Source of the DNA: Crocodylus rhombifer
Taxonomy: Eukaryota > Chordata > Crocodylia > Crocodylidae
Direction of reading: 5' to 3'
DNA: 64,000 nucleotides
Assembly (NCBI GenBank): GCA_038503035.1
Contig: JAVSML010020761.1
Coordinates: 310,001 to 374,000 of the forward strand
Shown here: one piece after another, positions 23,831 to 35,389 of the stretch
How positions within the stretch are numbered: the first letter of the stretch is position 1
Layout: each line of letters starts with the position of its first letter
Notes under the pieces: model-generated
What the model saw: the letters and a program-made list of their open reading frames with translations, nothing else
Databases searched by the model: none
What the model was told of the DNA's origin: nothing
Made by a program: the position numbers and the translations under genes

Positions 23831-26800
23831 TCCTTGTGTGAACGGTACATTTCTGGGTCTGTGTTTGTAAGCTGTGTATGTTCTTTGGTGATGAACAGCA
23901 ACCACAGGAAGACAAACTCATACACAACAGCTCTGATCCCTTTTAACCAGATCCCCACTCAGTCATCAGATGTAAAATGGCATCTGTGTGAAAACATGAC
24001 CCCACGCTCCTTATGACTGACCAGTAACACTGGTTCAGCTTTAAACTGTAGCTCTGCCACAAGGCCTGAGTAACCCTAAGTAAGAAGTAGTAAAAAATCT
24101 CCACTGTCTCCAGGAGCAGGTAGCAATTAGGTGTTTATATCCACCTGTTGTCTCTTGACTGACACTTGGATTGTAAGTTTGTAGGGCAAGGCCCGTCTTG
24201 TTCTGTGCTTGCAGAGCATGCAGAACATGGTAATACCAATAAACAAACAGTAACAGATTTGGCTCAGAGCACAGTCCCCAGTTCCCTCCTACACTGTGAA
24301 GTAAAGGAACCTACGTCAACTCCAACCTTTGGACCAGTGGTTTCCACTGGCAGGCTGGCTCAGCTGTGCTGTCTAGCAAGTGTGTAGGAGGAGTGTGAGG
24401 GGCTTACTGCCACCCCTATTCTCATTCCCATCTGCTCCCATTCCACCATCACTGTGGGAGGAAGCAGAACAGCTCTACAGAGCTCTCCCCCAAGCTCATG
24501 TCTTGTACCTGCATGACAGGCAGGAGTACAGGAGGCAAAAGGGTCCTGACATGTCCCTTAGGGTGTTCTGGGAATCCTGCAATAATTCTGATTCCCTCTA
24601 TGCGTGACAGGAGCAAGAATGCATGCACTGCTGAGCACATACGCGTTACAAGCATAGCAAAAAGATCAATCCCTAAGTCAGCCAAGTGTTCCCAGAGAGT
24701 TACACTTTCAGCTTTCATTTTCAGAAACAACCAGTGATTTGTGTGTGCCCAAGATGATCCATCTAAAAGGGACCTGGTTTTCAGAGATGGGTAGTTAAAT
24801 ATTTTACCAAAAATAAGAGGCTTATTTGGGTGCCTGAAACCTGGCAGTCAAGAACTACAATATGCCATGAGCACAGGAGGTGCACACTTTTATTCCCAGC
24901 ATTTTGTGGAGGGTCTTTTCAAACCCTCTGAGATCATCAGGTACTCTCCAAATTAACTGGCAACACAAGGAGACCCACATTTCTTTTAGGAAATAATTAG
25001 GCCAGATGACACAGTGGCTTTGGGCAGATGTTTCATTCTAAAACCCACTTCTAACAACGTATTGCTACACAGCAGATGTTCTTGCAATGTGCCCACAAAT
25101 GCATAAACCTAATGGCTATGCACCTACTTAATCAAAAAAACATGGCTCCAATTCAATGGGAAAAACGAAAATTGTTTTATTATGTGCATAACTGTCAGTG
25201 CTGGAAAAAGGTCTTATTAAAAAAGTAAGTCTTGCATTTGGACTGCAAAAATCATGGTCACGTTTAGCGAAGACTTCTTTCATGAAGTACCCCATAGCCA
25301 GGTTTCTGTGTCCCATATACCTATGATTCCAGTCCATCTTCTCAATTTCTTTTGCGTCACTGTGCATAAACGTGGTTGAGAGATTGATATTCATTAAATA
25401 TTACAGTGATACAACCAGGAAGAGAGAAAAAAAGAAGACCTGGTAATTAAGTAAACTAGTCAACAAGGAACAGTTTTCGTTTACAGTGCCAAGAAAAACC
25501 TAAAGGAATCAGCAGCATTTCCAGAAAGGGTGCAGTGGCGTAACTGCATCCCACTTTCTGACCACGTGGCAGGAACGGCAGCTGGGTGCTGAGTTTGACA
25601 ATCAGTGCCATTATGATCTGTTGCCATCAGAAGCAGTTCCAGGATTTTGCAAAGTAGGGTGCAGAAGCAGCAACCGGTGCTGCAGGGGTGGCTGTTCTGC
25701 CCCACTCTCAGCCTCCTTCTGGGCATGAAATTTAATGTTTCCCATATCTAGCCATTTTACATAATACTTTTATCTATCTTTCTCCTGATAAGCCTACTGG
25801 CATTTGTTATTCCGCTTTGCCAATACTTCTTTCATTTCTGGCACATACTTTCAACATACAAAGGAAGAATATTTGTCTAGAAAAACAGAATTAAAAGGAT
25901 CTATTTCACAGATGTGAGGAGCAGAGAAAACATGTTATATTAAATGATGGAAACAATGAATTAGCAGGCATAAATCAAAGTACCAGAACTACATGGTGTT
26001 ATCAAAATAATAACAATGATACATACCTTGTATACCAATTCACAAAATTCAACACTGTCTAGCTTGGCAAAGAATCTACCAGAGCAACCTCCTGGAAATC
26101 TGCTTGCTGTGCAACTGCCTACTTATGTATTCTACCAACAGTCCATGCAAGTTCTGTAAGAGAATCTTGCAATGGAGTTTCAGGTAGTAAAAGTGAGTAA
26201 ACAGGATGAAAAAATAAAGAAACAGAGAACTGTGACAAATGACTACAGGGAGGATTTAAACAACATACCAGTTCCAAAATTATTTCTACTGTTGTGCTGT
26301 GTGACAAAAGGATTAAAGACTATGAAGCACAATTAGTGAATAGTTAACTCTATTTCTTGGTTACAAGTATAAGAATAAGATACTCTTGCCCAGCAGAAAC
26401 AATTTTTGTGGCACAAGAAAAGCTGCATGTTCTGAAATATAGATTTTGAGATTCCAGATTCTCTCATTTATCAGAGAAATGAAAGAGGTTTGTAATGAAT
26501 TATCTTATTGCTGAAAATGACACAAACCAGTTGTGCCAAGACTTCGCTACAGTTGAAATAAATTAGTAGGCATAATTAAAGTCACCATGAATTAGAAACT
26601 TCTGAGCTGTGTCCATATATGCTGGCAGGGCTTGTTAGTTCTAGGTGGAAAGAACATTGCCAATGTGATGCAGGCATTTAGAAGAAAGGGCAGTACAAAT
26701 CTATAGTTCCACATCCTTTAATTTCGTTGTCTTTTTTAATTTACATGATGTACAAGTTTAATTTCTGGGAAAGCAATTTCTACTTAGCAGAACTTTCCTT

Positions 26801-27989
26801 TCCAAGCAAGACACAGGAAGTGAAATAGCACTAGAGGACTACTTCTATCCACGTTTACACAACATGCCTTCCCAACTAAAAATCAATATTCCATCAATTG
26901 AATCCACTTTTCACTTTTAGTCAAGACTCCAAATTGAAGCAAAATAGCTCATCATCATATTAATTTATTATATTGTAGTAGGATAAATTAATTTTTAGTA
27001 CAATTGCACTTTTTCAAAAATAGTTAAGTAATGTGACGTAAGAGTCTAATTTAATGTCAACGTTACTTTGTAAGGCATGTTTACACTCGCTCTAGGTAAG
27101 GTCATATCAAACAGTCCACATCGGCTGTATGATAGTCTACTACTCTAGGTTCCCTTTGTTTTTTGGTTTGTTTGTTTTTTTTTTTTAGAAAAAAAGTATA
27201 CTTAAATAAATCCAAATATTTTCTTTCAGATCTTAAACCTCCTGGCTTTTGGATAGTCATTTTCTTACCAAATGACCAAGCAAAATCATAGCTTCATGTA
27301 TGCCATTTCAGAAAAGTAGCATAACTTTCCAACATTGCCAAAATAGTAAACACTGACTAAACTCTGTCTCTAATCAAACTATGATTTTCCAGAAATTTGA
27401 GAAGTTCATGGTAAGCAAGCACACACTAAAATGTAACAACACCAGAGAGCATCTCTCTGGCCATTTTATACTAAAAAGTCTATAGCTCAAAATCTATTTG
27501 AATTATAAGAACAATTCATATTCAGCATCATTCCATTTGGCATAGCACCTTTCATCATTCATAAAAACATCCAGCTTCTACAATCTACAAACAAGCAAGA
27601 CTGTTCAGACCATATATATATAAAAACCCTCTCTTCTTTGCTCCATGTGACAGTATTGTGACTGACAGGCAGCTGTATCAACTTTAGTCAAAATTAATAT
27701 GAGAGATTTTAACATAGGAATGTGAGGAGTATCAGAGAAAACACTCCAACTCTTGATTCTATCCGCATTGTGTTTTATATCATTGATTTTGATCATGCTT
27801 ATCTGTGTGAAAATGGATGCAAATGCAAATATTGTTTACATTACAAGACTGGTGGGATGGGGACGGACTTTTGGTGACAAGTTTGTTCAGTTAGTAACCA
27901 AAGCCCCCCACATGTTGCCACAATACAAGTACATAATAAAAGTACTACTCTGATACTCTTTTAAAACATTCTGCTAATAGTATTTGAAA

Positions 27990-28021
27990 ATGTTGGCATA
28001 ATGGATACATTATGCCAACAT
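27990..28021. repeat. Perfect 14-bp inverted repeat, 4-base loop
   Basis: Left arm ATGTTGGCATAATG (27990-28003), loop GATA, right arm CATTATGCCAACAT (28008-28021). In ANGPTL2 intron 2. Confidence 0.9.
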
Positions 28022-31000
28022 GAGACCAAAAATGCAACCTGGGTATTCCCCGCCCCCACATTCATAAAGGCTAAAACATGGCTTCTATATACAAAGAATG
28101 TGCCGAAATTAAAAAAAAAAAAAAGATATAAATAGACTTGACTTGGGTACTATATCAAATTTACCAGGAAAGGTTTGGGTTATATTTCAATAGATACATC
28201 ATAGTCTGTTTTTAGCTCCCATTATATTTTAGGGGAATGAAAAGCGATGGCTGTATAACAAACAGCACTAGCAGAATGCACTGTAAAAATGTTATGTAGA
28301 TATGTTGAAAAAAAATTGGTTAGCTCCATCATACAATAAGCCACTTCTAGAAAAAAAGAACGTGTAGATGTTGCTGTAAAACTGTACAAGTATCTTTGGA
28401 GTTCAATAATTTGAGTTACATGAATTTTATACTGCACAAATTAGGGTCACATGCTTTGGTTCATACATTTGCCAAAATGGTCATATTTTACCGTAATGCA
28501 ATATATGGGAACCGCCCTGACACTTTTGCCATCTGGTTCTTCGTGAAAATAAAATGTATTAGTTTTATTATTCTGCTTTGGTTCTGAGGAGAGCGACTAG
28601 TAATTATGAACATAAAATAGAACGACCGATTTTCTCCTTAATTTTCATCTATGCTTCCTTCCTTTTCATTGCCAATCATAAATGACAGCAGTTGGATAAA
28701 ACTACTTCTCAGCCCACTGGATATGCAACAAATGTACATCAATGTGAAGTTATATACAGAATGAGACAACTCTCTGTAAACCAGTGAGGACCAAACCTGG
28801 AGGCACTAAGCCAAATGCTGCCATATTATTTTATTTACCATTTTACTTTCCTGTTCACCTATATAAAAACATGACTATTTCAATTCTCTCATTTTACTTC
28901 TGGCCAAAGCAATGAGATGCTTACATAAATTGCCAGAGGAGCTCTTCCCATGGGCACACCGTGAATCCACAGTGCTGCAGACTAAGCATTACAAACAACA
29001 AATCAGCTGAAGGACTGAACCCATTCTAGGAGGCAGAGGAACGTAACAGGTAGCAAAGTCTTTGGGGGTCTAAAACAAGTAGTACTATTTACTCTGTCCA
29101 TTAGGTAAAAATGGTAATACTCAGTAAAAGCTTCAGACCTTCCCAAATGAAAGTGTGCAAGCAAGCCTTCCTCCCCACTCCTGCTCGTGTGAATTTCTTA
29201 AAAGTCCTTTGCTAACGCCACAGTACGTTTCGGTTGTGACTGGTATCTTCACTTACCACACAGACCCCACTCCATGTTCACTTACTGAGCATCATTTAAA
29301 ACAGCAACTGTCAATATATCAATACGTGCAACGATTTCCAGCATTAATTTTTAGACACTATTTAGCAGAAGTTCTCAGTGACTGCAGAGATGTAACTGTG
29401 AGAACACAGTCAGTCCCCTTCTCCAAACAAGTTTATTAAAAATATGCTCGCTTTGGATAAAACCCTTATTTTGTTACTGAACTGTACAAGAATGTGAAAA
29501 GGAAGTCTAGTAAATCCTCTATCACTATTTCATAAAACTATTAAAAGATGGAAAAAAGCTGTGCATTACAGCTCAGGCTCCCAACATGAACAATAACTAA
29601 GGCCATTTTGAAAGAGATCCAATCCTTTGAAGACAGATATTGAGACGATACATTCCATGCCAGCCCTCTGTGCTTCCAGCAAATTGGGAATGACAGTGTT
29701 TCTCTGAGTCTGAAGTGTGGAGCAGAACCCCTCTCCACATTAGTTAAGACAACACAAAACGAGAGTTGGTTTCTTGGGTGCTTGGCTAGTACAGGCAGTT
29801 CATGCTTTTGTAAACTGACCAAAATTACAAGCCAGATCACAAGCACACAGGACAGCCCAGGCTCAACATACTGAAGAATACCTAGCAGAGTCAGATTTTT
29901 TACTGACAGGCTTCACATTTTTTTTCCACATAGAAGCCGAGTGTTTTCATATTAGAAAATTTTTCTTTGAAATGATTAAATTCTTTTCAAAAGGCTCAAC
30001 TCTGCAGAAATTGATGCCTTACAGGCTCAACGAAATGCAAGACATAATCCTGTATTGACTCCCAGCAAATGGGTTGGCTTTATCTGTAATTTCTATGATA
30101 ACAGAGACTTAAATCAGTTTATTTATCTGTCTAACTCCCCCCTCCCAAGTGTATCATGCTACATATTTGAACCATCGTTTTAGCTTGCCTTCAGATGTCA
30201 GGTTGACTGTGCTAAATGCCTATGTTGGCATTGTGTTGCTGATTCTATTGTTAATAGCCATGCCAATGTTATTTTTGGCAGCTGCTCAGATGGAAACCCA
30301 TAATCCAGAATAGAAGCCAAAGTCAACTTTACCATTTTGTTTTCTAAAGGAAAAGAGTATCTGTTTGTGGAAACTTAGGTCTGTTTTCTCTACAAAATAT
30401 GATCAACACCGTACTTCAGTAATCCTTCAGTACCTTAAAACCCATCTGGACTACTTGAGCACTGACAATAGCTTGAGCGTTTTCTTGTGTCAGCTGATGT
30501 GGTAAAACTGGCAACAGAACAAAGCAGTTTATCTAGCATTTCCACCTACAATCTATGCCCTGAGTGAGTGGGTCCCAAATTCAGGAATGCCTGCAATATG
30601 CCTTTTGCAACACACTTGCCTGTTTTCATGGGCTAACTTACAAAAGAGTTCTGTAAGAATATCAACAAAATACAGGACTCTAATATGTGGTAGGTAGACA
30701 CTTTTTAATCACTCAAAGTGTTTTCTTTGACATGAGCTCAAATCCTGCATCAAGCACTATGTTATAGGAAAACCTTTCCACACAGGTTATTTTTTTCCTG
30801 CTGAAGTTTTTCCTGCTTTAACTTCTAGTCTCTTTTATATGTTTCACATATAGTTATGCTGTGATTACTCTCATGTTTTTATGGACTTTTAAAGTTAATT
30901 TAAAAGTACAGGAGAGGTTTTTACCCTGTATGCAAGTCCCAGTTTCATTTCTCTTCCCATTCTGAAAGTCACGTTTAAAAACCCCAGATGCAGCCAGCTG

Positions 31001-31989
31001 ACATGGGAGCATGGACACTTGCGCTCCTGTGCCACTCCAGATGTTTTCAGAGATCTCAGCTTTGATGAGGCCTTGGGGTGCATGTGTGTACAGCCCAATA
31101 TACCCGTTATGAATCTTTGGTTATTAAAGGCTGGATGCTAGCAAGGGCCAAGCAAATAAACTACAGGGAAATAGATATAAGACTTCCTGCTTCCCAAGTT
31201 GGAGTGGCGGACAGGAGGGTCTTTGGATCAAATTTGTAACAAAGCAGGGTTTCTCTACAGGACAGCATCAGAATGCGTCTTCTCTTGGCTGATCAGAGCT
31301 GGGACAGCCTAAGGTGGAGAGTACCCAGTACTTCGAGTTTATTTACTCCAACATTTCAAAATTAAATCAGCCTCGATAAACGTGGCTTGGTATAGATGCT
31401 TACTGGGACTTTTATTTTACCTTCCCAGAGGCAGAGTTTGCTTTTTGGTTTATAAATCACAAAACAGTGAACCCCAGCTATGCCTTGCGTGCTCCATCTC
31501 AGAGCATGAGTTTGCTAAAACAGAAAGGATTTTAGTGGATATTTCAAACACTGTGCGTTTAAGGGGGTTAAGCCTCCCTGACCCTGGGTGCAATAAGAAG
31601 GATCTTTCCCATAAGCAAACAGTCAGCTGTGATTTCCAGTGGTTTTACCCGGCTCCTCTGTCACTCTAAGGGTGAAGGTATATGTTACAGTTAGACCACA
31701 TGAAGGGCACTTTAAACGCAAGCACCTGTATATCAAAGCTTGTTAACTCATGCTAAGTGCCCTCTGAGTGCATCAGAATAAATAACCCGCATGTTTGTAA
31801 CTATGTATCTTACAGGGATGGATGCAACTGTTCTAATTTCATGTCTTATATCACCTGAAAGCACCCAAGACTGATACATTAATGCATCGTATAAAAAGCA
31901 TACATAACTTCCTTTGTCAGTAAATAAGTAAAAGGGCTTAAGAAGAGATGTTCCATTACTTTGTGACTGCAGTGTTTATTCTGGAACAG

Positions 31990-32183
31990 GACCATGGAGA
32001 GACTGTCTGCAAGCTTTGGAAGATGGCCATGACACCAGCTCCATCTATTTGGTGAAACCTGAAAATACAAACCGACTTATGCAGGTGTGGTGTGACCAAC
32101 GGCATGACCCCGGTGGTTGGACAGTCATTCAGAGGCGGCTCGATGGATCAGTTAACTTTTTCAGGAACTGGGAGACGTACAAG
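31990..32183 (+). CDS. ANGPTL2: ANGPTL2 exon 3: start of fibrinogen-like domain
   Basis: This 194-bp exon completes Gly270 and encodes the first 64 residues of the C-terminal fibrinogen-like domain (for example EDGHDTSSIYLVKPENTNR and DPGGWTVIQRRLDGSVNFF), ending at TYK in phase 0. The acceptor is GGAACAG|GACC. The donor is AAG|GTTAGG, with T at +3 and G at +6, so it is weaker than the other donors of the gene. The Cys residues in WRDC and VWCDQ fit the first conserved cysteines of the domain. The frame matches both neighbouring exons. Confidence 0.95.
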
Positions 32184-32653
32184 GTTAGGACATGCAAGAC
32201 TAATTATTTCCTCTTCACAAAAACCTTCTTGAAAACAGTGACTTGAAAAGGAACTGTAGAGCCAGGCCATTAGCTTAGCAGGGGCGGGAAAAAAAGGGTT
32301 AGACTTCAACATCTAGTGAAACAGGTACTTTTTATAAGGGATATACACACTTGTGTTATTAAAGCATTCTCCGAACAATTACTTTGAGGGAGCAGTAAGA
32401 GACTTCTGGGTCAGGTAATTCCAGGATTACTCACTGCACAGTCTTTTGCACCTTGAGAAGTTTGTAGCAGCTTCAACTGCAGGAACACGTGGGTGAAGTT
32501 GTGAGAAGGAGACTTGGAACTGGGCTTACTTTTTCAGATGTGGTCCACGAAGCCATTATGGGGATGCTACAATGATTCTATAGCAAAGGCTACATTGAGG
32601 TTTACATTTAAAACACATATACAATAGTAATCCATTTGTCTATTTCTTCACAG

Positions 32654-32924
32654 CAAGGATTCGGTAACATAGATGGAGAGTACTGGCTGGGTTTGGAAAA
32701 TATTTATTGGCTAACAAACCAAGGCAACTATAAACTGCTTATAACAATGGAAGACTGGTCTGGTCGAAAAGTATTTGCTGAATATGCCAGTTTCCGACTG
32801 GAGCCAGAAAGTGAATATTACAAGTTGAGACTGGGCCGTTACAATGGCAATGCAGGCGATTCTTTCACTTGGCACAATGGGAAGCAGTTCACCACTCTGG
32901 ACAGAGACCATGATGTATACACAG
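32654..32924 (+). CDS. ANGPTL2: ANGPTL2 exon 4: central fibrinogen-like domain
   Basis: This 271-bp exon lies between TTTCTTCACAG (acceptor) and ACACAG|GTGAGA (donor). It starts in phase 0 with QGFGNIDGEYWLGLENIYW and ends at VYTG, the last Gly being split across the junction. Typical fibrinogen-domain blocks are visible: GEYWLGLENI, EYASFRLEPESEYYKLR, and GDSFTWHNGKQFTTLDRD. There is no stop or frameshift. If intron 4 were retained, the frame would close after three further codons (EKC then a stop at 32938). Confidence 0.96.
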
Positions 32925-33258
32925 GTGAGAAGTGCTAAAGAAAGATGGCAGCTCATAAAATCCTGTAATAGTTAAAATCTTATGTATAATTTAATGACTT
33001 TCATGAACACTGACAGCATGACCAAACAGAAAGACTAGTTGACCTGTACTTGCAGGGATTCAGATGCAGAATAGAAGCTTATAAGAGGAAGGCTTCATCT
33101 GCTTTGCCTTTCACTACATAAAATAACTAAATGTAAACATTTAATATATTTAAAAATGTGTAGACCAGAAGTCTGTTTTATTAAAGTTTAGCTAGTTTGT
33201 TTGCTGCAGCTGCAAGACTGTGCTTATCCTTGTACTGACCAGCAGTCTCTCTCCACAG

Positions 33259-33458
33259 GTAACTGTGCTCATTACCAGAAAGGAGGCTGGTGGTACAATG
33301 CCTGTGCTCACTCAAATCTTAATGGAGTCTGGTACCGGGGAGGACATTACCGCAGTCGATACCAAGATGGTGTTTATTGGGCTGAGTTCCGGGGGGGATC
33401 ATACTCACTAAAAAAAGTTGTTATGATGATCAGACCTAACCCCAACACATTCCACTGA
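33259..33458 (+). CDS. ANGPTL2: ANGPTL2 exon 5: end of fibrinogen-like domain and stop
   Basis: The acceptor is CTCTCTCCACAG|GTAAC. The coding part is 200 bp and completes the split Gly, giving [20 protein letters not shown], then [18 protein letters not shown] and the terminal [15 protein letters not shown] before TGA at 33456-33458. The Cys pair in NCAH and NACAH is the conserved last disulfide pair of fibrinogen-like domains. The NPNTFH ending is characteristic of ANGPTL2 and separates it from ANGPTL1. The 3' UTR continues without interruption to about 35385. Confidence 0.96.
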
Positions 33459-33538
33459 TTTGTTTTTCCTTCTCCTAACTTGCCCTTTAAGACAAAACAA
33501 TGAAATATCAGCAGTAGCTGCATGTGCTAGCTCGAATA

Positions 33539-33803
33539 CAGGCGACCCTCGCCATTTGCGGGGGATACATTTTCGTATCCCCCATGAATGGTGAAATCCA
33601 CGAACAAGGCACTGCGTTCATGAACGCCGTCTGTGTTCATGAACTCAGTGCCCCCGGCAGCTGGAGGGGCATGGCTCCTCTGGTGACGGCGGCAAGTGCA
33701 GAGCTCCCGAGGAGCTCCTTTAAGTGTATTTAAGAAGCAGGTTTGGCATTCACAAATGTTTGAAACCGCAAATGCCAAACTCATGAATAGTGAGGGTTTC
33801 CTG
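33539..33803. mobile_element. Mariner/Tc1-type MITE in the ANGPTL2 3' UTR
   Basis: A 265-bp element bounded by TA on both sides (33537-33538, 33804-33805). Its terminal inverted repeats are CAGGCGACCCTCGCCATT at the left and, as the complement of the right end, CAGGAAACCCTCACTATT: 14 of 18 match. Inside is a perfect GGGGGATAC/GTATCCCCC hairpin. The TA duplication and CAGG termini indicate the mariner/Tigger group. It lies 80 bp after the ANGPTL2 stop codon and would be part of the mRNA. Confidence 0.75.
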
Positions 33804-34492
33804 TACATCTTTTCATCTGCAAGGAATGTAAGATATTGTATATTTACTGATACAGTTTGAGGACTTGTATGTTGTATTTTCAAGAATCATTCCAGCAAAA
33901 CACTACAGAACTTGCAGAACACCTCTCTTTGCGACAAAATTAATTTAGGTTCTTGCTTTTAGAATTGGCAGTTGAGATGGACTGTAGATAACCTTTGTTT
34001 TTTTATTTCCTGTAAATTAAGTTTTGATGATTAAAATACTGCCACAATAACTAAATATTTTTGTATGTTATATTATGTATAAATATTCTCAAATGCAGGA
34101 GATACTACAAACTGTACAGCAAGAGTTTTTATATTATTATTGGTAGGAATCATTTGACACGGGAAACTGCATCCCTTGAAACTAGATAGCTGGTACATGT
34201 ACTGTAGAACATTAGTGTGAGTATTCCTAATTTAATCTTTGTTAACTGTTGTCATGAGTAAAGAGAGCAGTAGCAATTTCAGTTTGTGAGCAGGCACCCA
34301 AATAGTTACCACAGATCAAGGCAGTCTGCTACACTCACTCAAAACTGACCTTTCTTTCAAAGAAGGAAAATCAGTGTTGCTAAACAGAACTGCCAACTAT
34401 ACATGTATTTGGAAAGGTAAATGGATTTGTAATGGCTGTTGCACCTCTCAGCCAACACTAATAACTTTGTGTCACATAAAACAAGAGCCTCT

Positions 34493-34745
34493 GGGTGTTT
34501 ATAGACATGTTTTGGGGAGAGGGGACACTTTAATTAGAGCGGTTCCAAGAGCTGTTCTAAATAAAGTGTCTGGAGCATCATGCATAGCAGTCTCACCATG
34601 CTGAAAAATGGTGCTCAGGGTGCTTCATTGAATGAGCTTTAGTTAAAGTGCCCCAGCCACCATTTTTCAGCATGGGGACACTGATACACGACACGCTGTA
34701 ATTACAGTGTGTTGGAGCAGCCTCACTGCACATGTATAGGTGCCC
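34493..34745. mobile_element. Fold-back MITE in the ANGPTL2 3' UTR
   Basis: The ends are GGGTGTTTATAGACATG at the left and, as the complement of the right, GGGGCACCTATACATG. The centre holds perfect 18-bp inverted arms (34596-34613 CCATGCTGAAAAATGGTG and 34658-34675), separated by a 44-bp loop that is itself weakly palindromic. This fits a Harbinger-like MITE. A target duplication was not identified. Confidence 0.65.
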
Positions 34746-35358
34746 CATATTTTTTTTAATTAAATTTGAGTCATTTAATTCATTACCTGTTGTGTAGCCA
34801 CTACAATCAGAAAATGGCTGGACACAAACTAAAGTGGCTATCCAACTTTGCAGGCAAATGGCAGATATTGATATAGCACCTATTTAGTGTCCCTAACTAC
34901 TAGATGAAAATTCTAGAAAGTAACTATTTGTAACCAAGAACAATTATATTTGCCATATTTTACAATACCTACCAAGTATACTGTTTGCCAATGTATTGCA
35001 CAAAATTATTCACCTATATTTATAAATGACTGACTTGGAAATTTTAGTATTCTGCTGAGGTAGGTTTCTAGAGTTGATTATTATAGCACACGTTGCAAAT
35101 TAGAAACTACCATGAAAAACATAACATTTAATGAAAGAATGTATGATAAAACAGTTCAATGTGCTTGATAATAAGCCTGTGAGATTTTCACTGAGTATGT
35201 ATGTGTGAGTGTATGCCTTTCCCCCTTGTTACCTCATTGTTTCTTTACAAAATGTACGATATGCATTAAACTGACATTTGATGTAGCATGTGTTGTATAT
35301 AAATGAAAGTAGGGTTTTAATATATTATCAGAATATCTTTGTAATATTGCAAATCTGT

Positions 35359-35364
35359 AATAAA
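35359..35364 (+). terminator. ANGPTL2: Canonical poly(A) signal of ANGPTL2
   Basis: AATAAA within CTGTAATAAAGCAAC. A T/G-rich stretch (TTTTGATGTACTTTG) follows about 15-30 bases later, a plausible downstream element, putting cleavage near 35380. It is the first such well-formed pair I see downstream of the stop codon. Confidence 0.75.
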
Positions 35365-35389
35365 GCAACAACTGCTATTTTGATGTACT

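Larger units (their letters stand above)
21814..31989 (+). other. ANGPTL2: ANGPTL2 intron 2 (about 10.2 kb)
   Basis: Donor GTAAGT at 21814, acceptor GGAACAG at 31983-31989. The contents are mostly unique A/T-rich DNA, a repeat copy at 23566-23830, a perfect short hairpin at 27990-28021, a 17-bp tandem duplication at 23139-23169, and an ATTAAA at 22060-22065. No antisense RALGPS1 exon was recognised, though one - strand exon-like segment (26037-26106) is listed in the findings. Confidence 0.8.
20953..35385 (+). other. ANGPTL2: ANGPTL2 transcription unit (exons 2-5, introns, 3' UTR)
   Basis: The gene body runs from the first coding exon to the proposed poly(A) site. Four exons joined at consensus splice sites give one uninterrupted reading frame of 1473 bases (490 residues plus stop), against about 493 residues in the human protein as I remember it. 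Coding bases per exon are 808, 194, 271 and 200. Introns are about 10.2 kb (21814-31989), 470 bp (32184-32653) and 334 bp (32925-33258). It was assigned to ANGPTL2 rather than ANGPTL1 because of the N-terminal FIYMNRYKR segment, the KCTYTFIVPQQRVTGAICVN block and the C-terminal NPNTFH. The whole unit lies antisense within RALGPS1, one of whose exons is about 11 kb downstream on the other strand. A probable non-coding first exon is listed separately. Confidence 0.93.
33459..35385 (+). other. ANGPTL2: ANGPTL2 3' UTR, about 1.9 kb, carrying two MITEs
   Basis: The 3' UTR begins after the TGA and is AU-rich. It contains a mariner-type MITE (33539-33803) and a fold-back MITE (about 34493-34745). 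The stretch 34750-35385 is T/A-rich with no repeat I recognise, and ends shortly after the AATAAA at 35359. The length agrees with the long ANGPTL2 3' UTR of other vertebrates, as far as I recall. The exact cleavage site is inferred, not seen. Confidence 0.75.

Noticed and set aside
25128..25394. 88-codon - strand frame with protein-like wording
   Set aside because: No family recognised, no good flanking splice sites; not RALGPS1. Could be revisited with a protein search.
20953..33458. Assignment to ANGPTL1 instead of ANGPTL2
   Set aside because: The N-terminal FIYMNRYKR segment, the linker wording and the NPNTFH end fit ANGPTL2; the neighbour exon fits RALGPS1, not RALGPS2.
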